The translations under genes were made by a program, and so were the position numbers. The notes under the pieces are model-generated. The model was not told the DNA's origin and searched no databases. It saw nothing but the letters and a program-made list of their open reading frames with translations. A stretch of DNA of 64,000 nucleotides from JAKVBK01 sp022447275 (GTDB lineage: Bacteria; Pseudomonadota; Alphaproteobacteria; Rhodobacterales; Rhodobacteraceae): the NCBI GenBank assembly GCA_047125605.1, contig CP138932.1, forward strand, positions 558,001 to 622,000, read 5' to 3'. Shown here piece after piece: positions 16,617 through 25,087 of the stretch. Position 1 is the stretch's first letter, and each line of letters begins with the position of its first letter.

Positions 16617-17296
16617 GAGGCAGCTCCGACCGGATCGGAGGGGGCGCTCAACCGGCCCCGAGACAGGTGCACGCGCCTGTCCATCTGGGCGGCAACGGCG
16701 GCGGAGTGGGTGACGATCAGCAATGTCGTTCCGGTTTCCCGGACAAGGGACAACATCAAATCCAGCACCCGTGCCGCGCTGTCTTCATCCAGGTTGCCCG
16801 TGGGTTCATCGGCCATCAAAACGGGGGGGCGCGAGGCAAGCGCGCGTCCGATTGCCACCCGCTGTTGTTGTCCCCCCGACAGCTCCTCTGGGTAGCGCGA
16901 CAAGAGATCCGACAGTCCAAGCCGTTCGGCCAGCGTGCCCGCCCAGCCCGCATCGTAGCGGCCATTCAGACGGGCCTGGAAGGCCAGATTAGCCCCGACA
17001 TCAAGCGACGGGATCAGGTTAAACTGCTGGAACACGAGGCCGATGCTATCCCGGCGCAGTGCGGCGCGGCCCGCTTCATCCAAGGCTCCGACGTCCTGGC
17101 CCGCGATGGTCACGATGCCCGTATCAGCCGCTTCAAGGCCTCCCAGAATGTGCAGCAATGTTGATTTGCCGGATCCGCTTTCCCCGGTCAGGGCAACGGT
17201 TTCCCCGCCAGACACAGCAAGAGACAGGCCCTGAAGCACCGGCACCGCGCGCGGGGTGCCGGGATAGGTTTTCGTGATGTCGCGTGCGTCAATCAT
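16613..17296 (-). CDS. ABC transporter ATP-binding protein (LolD/MacB type)
   Basis: 227 residues. Walker A GESGSGKST near 37-45, Q-loop in FQQFNLIP, signature LSGGQQQR, Walker B LMADEPT and a switch His in VTHS are all intact, so it should hydrolyse ATP. It is the first gene of the operon with the FtsX-type permease and the lipocalin-like protein. The closest class is LolD/MacB/AttE. Confidence 0.9.
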   Translation of the reverse strand: MIDARDITKTYPGTPRAVPVLQGLSLAVSGGETVALTGESGSGKSTLLHILGGLEAADTGIVTIAGQDVGALDEAGRAALRRDSIGLVFQQFNLIPSLDVGANLAFQARLNGRYDAGWAGTLAERLGLSDLLSRYPEELSGGQQQRVAIGRALASRPPVLMADEPTGNLDEDSAARVLDLMLSLVRETGTTLLIVTHSAAVAAQMDRRVHLSRGRLSAPSDPVGAAS

Positions 17297-17355
17297 GGCC
17301 CCTCCCGCAGGGTCTGTGTCAGAGCCTAGCCCTGTTCACGGTCGCGGAAAGTGCG

Positions 17356-19080
17356 TCAGTCCCGCACTCCGGCAAAGCGTTCGGCCCAGGCATCACGTTC
17401 GTCATCCGTGATCTTGGCGAAAAGCACCTCTGGCACGGTGAAAGCGTGCCCCGCAGGCAGGGCATGCAGTGCCTCAGATACACCATCGGGCCAAACGGTG
17501 TTTTCGGCCCCCATGGCTTCTAGCATGCGCTGGGAGGTGTTCGGGATGAACGGGGCCGACAAAACCGCATAGAGCGGGATCAGGTTTAGCGCTAGTCGGG
17601 TATCGGCGGCGGCGGTTTCGGGATCCGTCTTGAAGCTGGACCACGGCGCGGCTGATTGCAGGAATTCGTTGCCCGCAACCCAGATCGCGCGCAGTTCGGC
17701 CGCGGATTTGCGCACATCCATCGCATCCATATGGCTTTCAAAGGCCCGCACGCGTGTTTCCAATTCGGCGATCAACGCGGCGCCGGCCTCTGTCAATGCG
17801 CCACCTTCCGGAACCGCCTCACCAAACTTGGAGCGACAGAACTTGGTAATGCGGCTGACGAAATTGCCAAGAACATCGGCGAGGTCCTTGTTCACGCCAG
17901 CCTGGAATTGCTCCCAGGTAAACTCGGCGTCAGAGCTTTCTGGAGCGTTCGACAGAAGCCACCAGCGCCAATAGTCGGCGGGTAGAATTTCAAGCGCCTG
18001 ATCCATGAATACGCCGCGACCGCGCGACGTGGAGAACTGACCACCATCATAGTTCAGGTAGTTGAAGGACTTGATGTAATCGACCAGTTTCCAAGGCTCG
18101 CCCGAGCCGAGGATAGTGGAGGGGAAGCTAAGCGTGTGGAACGGCACGTTGTCCTTGCCCATGAATTGCACGTAGCGCACATCCTGCGCACCTTTGTCCG
18201 TGCGCCACCAGCGTGCCCAGTCGGCCCCCTTGCCAGCGTCCACCCATTCCTGAGCACAGGCGATATACTCGATCGGTGCATCAAACCAGACGTAGAAGAC
18301 CTTGCCTTCCATGCCTGGCCAGGGCGCGCCACCTTTCGCAACGGGCACACCCCAATCCAGATCGCGGGTGATCCCGCGATCCTGCAGACCGTCGCCGTCA
18401 TGCAGCCATTTCTTGGCGATGGACGTGGTCAGCACGGGCCAGTCCGTCTTGCTGTCGATCCAGGCATCCAGTTGGTCTTTCATGGCGGACTGGCGCAGGA
18501 AGAGGTGCTTGGTTTCGCGCATTTCCAGATCGGTCGAACCGGAGATGGTCGAGCGTGGGTTGATCAGGTCGACAGGGTCAAGCTGTTTGGTGCAGTTGTC
18601 GCATTGGTCGCCGCGGGCGTCTTCAAAGCCGCAATTGGGGCAGGTGCCCTCGATATAGCGATCGGGAAGGAAGCGCCCGTCCGCCTTCGAATACATCTGG
18701 GTCTGGGACACTTCGCGGATCAGGCCCGCCTGGTCGAGACGGTCTGCGAAATGCTGGGTGAGGGCCTTGTTCTGGCTGCTGGAGGAGCGCCCGAAGTGAT
18801 CGAAGGACAGGCCGAAGCCCCGGCCCAGCTCATCCTGAACGGCCCACATCTCCGCGCAGTATTCGGCAACGGGCTTGCCCGCTTTGGCGGCGGCCAGTTC
18901 CGCCGGCGTGCCGTGCTCGTCAGTTGCGCACAGAAACAGAACTTCATGGCCCCGGCCACGCATGTAACGCGCATATAGGTCCGCAGGCAGCTGTGATCCC
19001 ACCAGATTGCCCAAGTGTTTGATCCCGTTGATATACGGAATGGCTGATGTGATCAGAATGCGCGGTTTGTCGCCCGACAT
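17356..19080 (-). CDS. metG: Methionyl-tRNA synthetase
   Basis: 574 residues. The HIGH-type motif is H-L-G-N (about 25-28), the zinc ribbon is CPNC...CDNC, and the KMSKS equivalent reads F-S-T-S-R, a known variant in this family. An anticodon-binding helical domain ends the protein; there is no C-terminal tRNA-binding EMAP-like domain. Start chosen at ATG 19080 behind GGAGACAG. It charges initiator and elongator tRNA(Met). Confidence 0.96.
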   Translation of the reverse strand: MSGDKPRILITSAIPYINGIKHLGNLVGSQLPADLYARYMRGRGHEVLFLCATDEHGTPAELAAAKAGKPVAEYCAEMWAVQDELGRGFGLSFDHFGRSSSSQNKALTQHFADRLDQAGLIREVSQTQMYSKADGRFLPDRYIEGTCPNCGFEDARGDQCDNCTKQLDPVDLINPRSTISGSTDLEMRETKHLFLRQSAMKDQLDAWIDSKTDWPVLTTSIAKKWLHDGDGLQDRGITRDLDWGVPVAKGGAPWPGMEGKVFYVWFDAPIEYIACAQEWVDAGKGADWARWWRTDKGAQDVRYVQFMGKDNVPFHTLSFPSTILGSGEPWKLVDYIKSFNYLNYDGGQFSTSRGRGVFMDQALEILPADYWRWWLLSNAPESSDAEFTWEQFQAGVNKDLADVLGNFVSRITKFCRSKFGEAVPEGGALTEAGAALIAELETRVRAFESHMDAMDVRKSAAELRAIWVAGNEFLQSAAPWSSFKTDPETAAADTRLALNLIPLYAVLSAPFIPNTSQRMLEAMGAENTVWPDGVSEALHALPAGHAFTVPEVLFAKITDDERDAWAERFAGVRD

Positions 19081-19272
19081 GTGCTGTCTCCGGATGTGCT
19101 GTGGGCCGCTCATAGCAATGAAGCCGGGGCAGTACCAGACGCTGTTGCATGCGCGATGCGTCTTGTTCTGGACTGGATGCAGTGCGAAGCGCCTATGTGG
19201 CAGGCATGTGGTGTGTGGATGTGGGGGCGCGACGGTGGATGTTGGTGTGACATCCTCGGTACGCGCTTGCTG

Positions 19273-19974
19273 CTAGAGGGGCTGCATATGGGCCGGTGGT
19301 GTGGCCCGTTTTGGAGCCCGTGTTTGGGGCTGCATGCTGGGCACCAGCCGGATTCGACCATCCGCATCCCGGCTTTCGGTGAGATCCCAATGGGCTGGGG
19401 GCGCCGTGCGCGCCCGCAGGCGTGCGAGGTGCCAGTTGCTGCCTCCCTCTACCTGCCGCACATCCCCGTCGGGCTGGTCAGGGCCGTGCCGGGCGTCCAG
19501 TTGCCAGCGGCTTTCAACGCCCGGCGCGCCGCCACTGTCAGGGGTGAGTATGAGGCCGAGGGGCAGAGTTTTGCCCTCTTTCCCACCTGTTTCTGCGGCC
19601 AGGTGCAGGCGGCGGATCGCAGTGAGGCCGGGCAGGGCAGGAAGCGTGCAGACAACCAACATGACAGCGCCGGCGCGCAGAGCTTCCTCCATGCACCACA
19701 GCAGGTCTTCTGCCCGATCTGGTTGGCACAGGATCAACCGGCCCGGATCGATGTGCTGGCACATGCCTGCGCCGTGCAGCCGGTCCGTCTCCCAGCCGGG
19801 GGCAATCCAGATCACAGGCCCCTGTGTGCAGGCGGCCACTTGTGTGGCCAGGGTTTGGCGGGCGGTGCCGCACAATTCATGCACGCGGCCACGGGCCAGT
19901 GTCATCTGGCCTGCAAGCACTTCGAGCTGCGGCTGTGCGGGGCGCTGATGGCGGGTCAGAAGGGGATGCTCCAT
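19273..19974 (-). CDS. ImuA-like RecA-related SOS protein
   Basis: 233 residues. GRVHELCG near 29-36, a core strand VIWIAPGW, and a late segment with AIRRLHLAAE and GVESRWQL match the RecA-like ImuA/SulA family that assists ImuB and DnaE2 in mutagenic lesion bypass. It has no Walker A motif, as usual for ImuA. A LexA box lies 17 bases upstream. No imuB or dnaE2 follows within the window, so it is an orphan or a relative with another role. The ATG sits almost at the predicted transcription start, so a leaderless message or an internal start (M24) is possible. Confidence 0.62.
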   Translation of the reverse strand: MEHPLLTRHQRPAQPQLEVLAGQMTLARGRVHELCGTARQTLATQVAACTQGPVIWIAPGWETDRLHGAGMCQHIDPGRLILCQPDRAEDLLWCMEEALRAGAVMLVVCTLPALPGLTAIRRLHLAAETGGKEGKTLPLGLILTPDSGGAPGVESRWQLDARHGPDQPDGDVRQVEGGSNWHLARLRARTAPPAHWDLTESRDADGRIRLVPSMQPQTRAPKRATPPAHMQPL

Positions 19975-19982
19975 GTCGACAT

Positions 19983-19988
19983 ACTATA
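19983..19988 (-). promoter_or_regulatory. Putative -10 element of imuA-like gene
   Basis: TATAGT on the minus strand, with a CTTGAG -35-like hexamer about 16 bases upstream. The LexA box lies between the two elements, the right place for repression. The predicted transcript would start within a few bases of the ATG. Confidence 0.5.
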
Positions 19989-19990
19989 TT

Positions 19991-20005
19991 GTTCATGATT
20001 TGTTC
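19991..20005. promoter_or_regulatory. LexA box (alphaproteobacterial SOS operator)
   Basis: GTTC-ATGATTT-GTTC is an exact match to the GTTC-N7-GTTC direct repeat bound by LexA in alphaproteobacteria. It precedes the imuA-like gene (start 19974) and overlaps its predicted promoter; the other neighbour, an aldo/keto reductase, starts 128 bases away. Confidence 0.85.
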
Positions 20006-20132
20006 TCAAGTGTGCGGGCTCGAAATTTGGCCCATGCCTTGTTCTCGGCGTTTGGCAAGCTAGTGTGCCGCTGCGCGAGGATGCCGTCTGCATCCGACAC
20101 GCCCTTGTACGGCCAATGAAAGGATCCCGCCC

Positions 20133-21182
20133 ATGCCCATGACGACCAGCCCCCTCGGTGCATCCGATCTCATGGTCACGCCCCTTTGCCTCGGCACCAT
20201 GACTTTTGGCACCCAGACGTCCGAGGCGGATGGCCATTCACAGCTGGACCGGGCACTGGACGCAGGCATCACCGTTCTGGACACCGCAGAGATGTATCCT
20301 GTGAACCCGATCAGCGCCGAGACTGTGGGCCGCACCGAAGAAATAATCGGAAATTGGATTGCGCGGGGGGGAAACCGCGATGGCTACGTGATCGCCACAA
20401 AGATGAGCGGTCAGAATGGGGGCTTTGTCCGGGAGGGGCGTGGGATCCATCCCGACACATTGGAGGATGGCCTGACCGGATCGCTCAAACGGCTTCAGGT
20501 CGACACGATTGATCTGTACCAGTTCCACTGGCCCAACCGCGGCTCTTATCACTTCCGCCAGAACTGGAGCTTTGACCCGTCGGGCGTGGACCGGGCAGAG
20601 GTTGAGGCCAACATGGTGGCCTGTCTCGAGTTTTTGAAATCTGCGCGGGCGGCGGGCAAAATCCGGCACTTCGGTCTGTCCAATGAAAGCGCCTGGGGTA
20701 TGTCAGAATGGCTGCGCCTCGCCCGGGAGATTGGCGCACCCGAGCCGGTTGCGATTCAAAATGAATACTCCCTGATGTGCCGCCTGTTTGATACAGACCT
20801 TGCTGAGCTGTGCCTGCATGAGCAGGTGGGGTTGCTTGCGTTCTCACCTCTGGCGGCAGGTTTGCTGACCGGGAAATACCAGGATGGCGCCATGCCCGAA
20901 GGCTCGCGCCGGACCCTCAATGAAAGCCTTGGCGGCCGCTGGACAGAACGCGCGCAGCCGGCGGTTGCGGCCTATCTCAAGGTCGCGCAGGAGCATGGCG
21001 TTGATCCCACCCATATGGCACTTGCCTGGTGCGGAACGCGGCCTTTCATGGGCACGGCCATCTTCGGGGCAACTACGATGGCGCAGTTGGATCATATCCT
21101 GGCGGGTGCTGATCTCGTTTTGTCGGCCGAGGTGTTGGAAGCCCTTGACGCCATTCACCGAGAGCATCCCTTGCCCTATTGA
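20133..21182 (+). CDS. Aldo/keto reductase (Tas-like)
   Basis: 349 residues of a TIM-barrel NADPH-dependent oxidoreductase. The catalytic Asp (LDTAEMY), Tyr of the same motif and Lys (ATKMSG) are present, and an FHWPNRG segment replaces the usual H-motif neighbourhood; the C-terminal cofactor segment IFGATTMAQLDHI is intact. It resembles Tas/MocA-type reductases. A GAAAGGA site precedes ATG 20133. The physiological carbonyl substrate is unknown, and it stands alone. Confidence 0.88.
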   Translation: MPMTTSPLGASDLMVTPLCLGTMTFGTQTSEADGHSQLDRALDAGITVLDTAEMYPVNPISAETVGRTEEIIGNWIARGGNRDGYVIATKMSGQNGGFVREGRGIHPDTLEDGLTGSLKRLQVDTIDLYQFHWPNRGSYHFRQNWSFDPSGVDRAEVEANMVACLEFLKSARAAGKIRHFGLSNESAWGMSEWLRLAREIGAPEPVAIQNEYSLMCRLFDTDLAELCLHEQVGLLAFSPLAAGLLTGKYQDGAMPEGSRRTLNESLGGRWTERAQPAVAAYLKVAQEHGVDPTHMALAWCGTRPFMGTAIFGATTMAQLDHILAGADLVLSAEVLEALDAIHREHPLPY

Positions 21183-21376
21183 TGTGCAGGCTGCTGCTGA
21201 TGGGCTTTCCCATCTCTGTAGGGATAATTTTGCCAACGGGTTGCCGCCTGCCTGACAAATAGTTGGGTTTGGAGCCGGGGCCTGTCAGGGCCTTGTTTAC
21301 ACGCTGAGCGGCATCCCGTTCCGCTCGCGCAATCATATTGACGGTTTCGCAAAATGGGCGCCTGCCTGACGTGCGC

Positions 21377-22033
21377 TTACTCGGCCGCAGTCTTTAGACT
21401 GGCCATCAGATGGTGGAACTTTTCGCCCTGCACGGCGACATGGGCGCGGATTGCTGTGGCAGCTTGCTGCGCATCGCCTGCCTCCAATGCGGAAACGATC
21501 TGCTCATGCTCCCGCATGGATTGCTTGAGACGCCCGCGTAGGCGCAATTGTGTGCGGCGAAAGGGCTGCAACCTGCGTTGCAGGCGAAGGCATTCCTGTT
21601 CCAGGAAACTGTTGCCGGCCTCCCGGTAAAGGATCGCGTGGAATTGCTCGTTTTCCCGGTAATATTTGTCCGTGTCGTTCTCTTCGACGGCTGCAGTACA
21701 GCGCAGGTTGACGTCTTTCAGTTCCTGGATGGCGGCATCGGACATGCGGGAGGCTGCAAACCCAGCCGCGCTTGCCTCCAACTCAGCCATCACTTCGAAC
21801 ATTTCCATCAAGGCGATTGGACCGGGCTGACGCACAAAGACACCACGCCGTGGTAGATGTTCGACAAGGCCAGATTGGGCGAGTCGCAGCAGCGCTTCGC
21901 GGACCGGCGTGCGCGATACTGAGAAACGCTCGGACAATTGCACTTCGTCAAGGCGCGTACCATCGCGAAACGCACCTTCGAAAATCAGCTCTTCGATCTG
22001 GTTTGCAATGATGTCGGAGCGCTTTTGTTCCAT
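21377..22033 (-). CDS. matR: GntR-family FCD regulator, probable malonate regulator MatR
   Basis: 218 residues. An N-terminal winged helix (about 5-70, with FSVSRTPVREALLRLAQSGLV) is followed by a FadR-type all-helical C-terminal domain with acidic and His residues for an acid-ligand/metal site. It is divergent from a malonate-type TRAP transporter followed by malonyl-CoA genes, which makes it the likely MatR. Two GT-N2-AC type palindromes lie in the shared promoter region. The ATG at 22033 has only a weak ribosome site; a TTG 36 bases upstream is an alternative. Confidence 0.78.
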   Translation of the reverse strand: MEQKRSDIIANQIEELIFEGAFRDGTRLDEVQLSERFSVSRTPVREALLRLAQSGLVEHLPRRGVFVRQPGPIALMEMFEVMAELEASAAGFAASRMSDAAIQELKDVNLRCTAAVEENDTDKYYRENEQFHAILYREAGNSFLEQECLRLQRRLQPFRRTQLRLRGRLKQSMREHEQIVSALEAGDAQQAATAIRAHVAVQGEKFHHLMASLKTAAE

Positions 22034-22080
22034 GTTCCGAAGGGTAGCATTTCGAGGTTTCGTGCGCAAGGATCACATTC

Positions 22081-22110
22081 TTGTATACAAAAAGTTGACT
22101 TAGTATGCAA
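22081..22110. promoter_or_regulatory. Tandem MatR-type operators
   Basis: TTGTATACAA (22081-22090) is a perfect 10-bp palindrome, and TAGTATGCAA (22101-22110) is an imperfect copy exactly 20 bases on, about two helical turns. Both fit the GT-Nx-AC core of FadR-type GntR regulators. A -35-like TTGACT (22095-22100) lies between them, so bound regulator would block the transporter promoter. Confidence 0.7.
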
Positions 22111-22165
22111 AAGTTGCAATCAAATTCGCAGCCCGAAGGGAAATCGGGATTTAAGGGAGGAAAAA

Positions 22166-23152
22166 ATGACACTGAAATTCACCGCTACGGTTGCCGCTGC
22201 AGCCATGTTTGCCGGAACGTTTTCCGCAAGTGCCACTGAACTACGCCTGTCGCATCAGTGGTCCACCGCAGATGTTCGCCATAAGGTCGCGCAGATGGTT
22301 GCCGATGATGTCGCGGCGGCTGGCGTCGATCTGGAGATTAAGATTTTCCCGTCAAAGTCCCTGTTCAAGCCGCGCGAGCAGTACAAGCCGCTCAGCCGTG
22401 GCCAGCTAGACATGACGGTGTTTCCGCTGAGCTACGCAGGGGGGCAGCAGCCAGCCTATAACCTCACCCTGATGCCCGGCCTCGTGAAAAATCACGATCA
22501 TGCCGCGCGCCTGAACGAAAGTGAGTTCATGGGTGAGATTGAAGAGATCATGGCCGGTGACGATGTGATGGTGTTGGTGCATGGCTACCTCGCCGGAGGG
22601 TTTGTCGGCAAAGACAAATGCATCACCGCGCCCGAAGACGTGCAGGGCCTGCAAACCCGCGCGGCAGGCAAGGCGTTCGAGCAGATGCTCGCGGGAGCCG
22701 GCGCATCGATCGCTTCGATGGCGTCTTCGGAAATCTATAACGCCATGCAGACCGGGGTTCTTACCGCGGCCAATACGTCTTCATCGTCCTTCGTGAGCTA
22801 TCGCATCTATGAGCAGGTGGCCTGCTATACACCCGCCAGCGATTTTGCGCTTTGGTTCATGTACCAGCCGCTGATGATGAACAAATCCACCTTTGAAGGC
22901 CTGACGGACGAGCAGCAGGCGGCCCTTTTGGCGGCGGCCGAAAAGGCAGAAGCGTTCTATCTTGCGGAGGCCAAGAAGCAGGATGCGGCATCCGCGCAGG
23001 TCTTTGCCGACAATGGGGTAGAAATCGCACAGATGAGCCAGGAAGAGTTTGACGCTTGGCGCGCCCTTGCCCAGGAGACATCCTACAAGGCCTTTGTCGA
23101 AGATACCCCCGGCGGCCAAGCCCTTCTGGATCTTGCGCTCTCCGTAGAATGA
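22166..23152 (+). CDS. matP: TRAP transporter substrate-binding protein (malonate)
   Basis: 328 residues with a signal peptide (about 1-24, ending TFSASA). DctP-family periplasmic binding fold, including the NAANTSSSSFVSYR-like substrate-site segment and the conserved acid-binding arginine in LQTRAAG. GGGAGGAAAA precedes the ATG. Followed by the small and large membrane subunits and by the two malonyl-CoA enzymes, so malonate is the inferred ligand (MatPQM type). Confidence 0.85.
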   Translation: MTLKFTATVAAAAMFAGTFSASATELRLSHQWSTADVRHKVAQMVADDVAAAGVDLEIKIFPSKSLFKPREQYKPLSRGQLDMTVFPLSYAGGQQPAYNLTLMPGLVKNHDHAARLNESEFMGEIEEIMAGDDVMVLVHGYLAGGFVGKDKCITAPEDVQGLQTRAAGKAFEQMLAGAGASIASMASSEIYNAMQTGVLTAANTSSSSFVSYRIYEQVACYTPASDFALWFMYQPLMMNKSTFEGLTDEQQAALLAAAEKAEAFYLAEAKKQDAASAQVFADNGVEIAQMSQEEFDAWRALAQETSYKAFVEDTPGGQALLDLALSVE

Positions 23153-23222
23153 TCCCCGGTTCGGGGCGGCGTTTGTGTCGCCCCGAACGCACACGACCCG
23201 TTCACCAAGTCAGGAGGCCGCC

Positions 23223-23771
23223 ATGGCAGGCCAAAGCAGCGCCGCCGTTGCGAATGTCGGTACCAACCCATTCTTGCGCTTTGTCGCGGCCCTTTCGACG
23301 CTTGCCGGGTGGTGCTCGGCGGGCATGATCGTGACCGCCGTCTTTATCACCTGCCAGATGATTTTCATCCGCTTCGTTCTGAACGGCTCGACCGTTTGGC
23401 AAACCGAGGCCGTCATCTATCTTGTCGTCGCCGCAACGCTGATTGGCTTGCCCTATGTGCAGCGTCTGCGCGGCCATGTGAATGTGGATCTCATCCCCCT
23501 CGCATTGCCTATGGGAGCGCGCAGAATCCTGGCCTATGTGACGCTGTCTCTGTCGATCCTCATCGTGGGTGTGATGCTGGTCTATGGCTATGAGTATTGG
23601 CACTTCGCCTGGGAAAGGGGCTGGCGTTCAGACACGGTCTGGGGGGTCCGGTTGTGGATCCCATACCTGTCTATCCCGGTGGGCTTTGGCCTTTTGATGC
23701 TGCAACTGATCGCCGATCTGGTCGCCGTCATTCTCGGAATTGATAAGCCCTTTGGTTTGGAGGACGCCTGA
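23223..23771 (+). CDS. matQ: TRAP transporter small membrane subunit
   Basis: 182 residues with four hydrophobic segments (about 30-50, 62-82, 100-120, 145-168), the DctQ family layout. AGGAGG precedes ATG 23223. Its stop overlaps the start of the large subunit by 1-4 bases (TGATGG), so the two are coupled. Part of the presumed malonate uptake system. Confidence 0.88.
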   Translation: MAGQSSAAVANVGTNPFLRFVAALSTLAGWCSAGMIVTAVFITCQMIFIRFVLNGSTVWQTEAVIYLVVAATLIGLPYVQRLRGHVNVDLIPLALPMGARRILAYVTLSLSILIVGVMLVYGYEYWHFAWERGWRSDTVWGVRLWIPYLSIPVGFGLLMLQLIADLVAVILGIDKPFGLEDA

Positions 23772-25087
23772 TGGATCCGCTTCTGCTGGGTGCGATTGTC
23801 GCGTTGGCGACGATCCTTGTTCTGTTTTCTGGCGTCTCTGTAGCGCTTGGATTGCTAATTGTTTCGGCGGGCTTTCTGATCGTCTTTGACGGGATGCGGT
23901 CGCTGGAGCTGATGCCTGAAATCCTGTTCGGCAAGCTTGATAATTTTGCGCTGCTGTCGATCCCGATGTTTATCATCATGGGGGCCTCTATTGCCTCAAC
24001 CAGGGCTGGGGCAGACCTCTATGAGGCGCTTGAGCGCTGGCTGACACGTGTGCCGGGCGGGCTTGTGATCTCAAACCTTGGTGCCTGCGCCCTGTTCTCG
24101 GCCATGTCCGGATCTTCTCCGGCTACCTGTGCGGCCATTGGCAAGATGGGCATCCCGGAGATGCGCAAGCGGGGTTATCCTGATGCCATCGCGTCTGGCT
24201 CGATCGCAGCGGGTGGTACGCTGGGCATTCTGATCCCGCCCTCAGTCACCATGATCGTGTACGGCATTGCCACAGAGACGTCGATCGGGCGTCTGTTCTT
24301 GGCGGGTGTCTTCCCGGGCCTGTTGCTGGTGGCCCTGTTCATGGCGTGGTCTCTTTACGCCACGTGGCGGTCTGGCGATGCAACGGTTCTGAGCGCAACA
24401 AGCTATTCCTGGCGCGAAAAGTTTGAAATTCTGCCGCGCGTTCTGCCCTTCATCGCAATCATCATTGGCGTGCTTTACGCGATGTATGGCGGGGTCGCGA
24501 CCCCCTCAGAGACGGCGGCGGTGGGCGCCCTCATGTGCCTGTTGATCGCGGTTGTGATCTACAAACTTTGGGATCCGCGCGATCTTTGGATCGTTCTGCG
24601 CGACAGCACCAAGGAAAGCGTGATGATCCTTTTCATCATCGCGGCGGCGGGCGTGTTCAGCTACATGCTGTCCTCGCTCTTCATAACGCAGGCCATCGCA
24701 GAATGGATCGGCACGCTCGATGTCAATCGCTGGGTGCTGATGTTCGCGGTCAATATCTTCCTGCTGATCGCGGGCTTCTTCCTACCGCCGGTGGCGGTGA
24801 TCCTGATGGCCGCTCCGATCTTGTTGCCGATCATCACGACCGCCGGGTTTGACCCGATCTGGTTTGCGGTCGTGCTGACAATCAACATGGAGATTGGCCT
24901 GATTTCACCGCCTGTCGGCCTCAACCTCTATGTGATCAACGGCATTGCCCCGGACATTTCGCTGAAAACCATCCTGATGGGCTCGCTGCCCTTCGTGGCC
25001 TGTATGATCATCGCAATCGTGCTGTTGTGCCTTTTCCCGGGCATCGCAACATGGCTGCCCGATGCGGTGATGGGGGCCATGCGGTGA
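23771..25087 (+). CDS. matM: TRAP transporter large permease subunit
   Basis: 438 residues, DctM family, with about twelve membrane segments and the glycine/serine-rich hairpin ALFSAMSGSSPATCAAIG near 112-130 plus GGTLGILIPPS, both typical for the sodium-coupled DctM core. It overlaps the GTG start of malonyl-CoA decarboxylase by 4 bases. Confidence 0.92.
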   Translation: MDPLLLGAIVALATILVLFSGVSVALGLLIVSAGFLIVFDGMRSLELMPEILFGKLDNFALLSIPMFIIMGASIASTRAGADLYEALERWLTRVPGGLVISNLGACALFSAMSGSSPATCAAIGKMGIPEMRKRGYPDAIASGSIAAGGTLGILIPPSVTMIVYGIATETSIGRLFLAGVFPGLLLVALFMAWSLYATWRSGDATVLSATSYSWREKFEILPRVLPFIAIIIGVLYAMYGGVATPSETAAVGALMCLLIAVVIYKLWDPRDLWIVLRDSTKESVMILFIIAAAGVFSYMLSSLFITQAIAEWIGTLDVNRWVLMFAVNIFLLIAGFFLPPVAVILMAAPILLPIITTAGFDPIWFAVVLTINMEIGLISPPVGLNLYVINGIAPDISLKTILMGSLPFVACMIIAIVLLCLFPGIATWLPDAVMGAMR

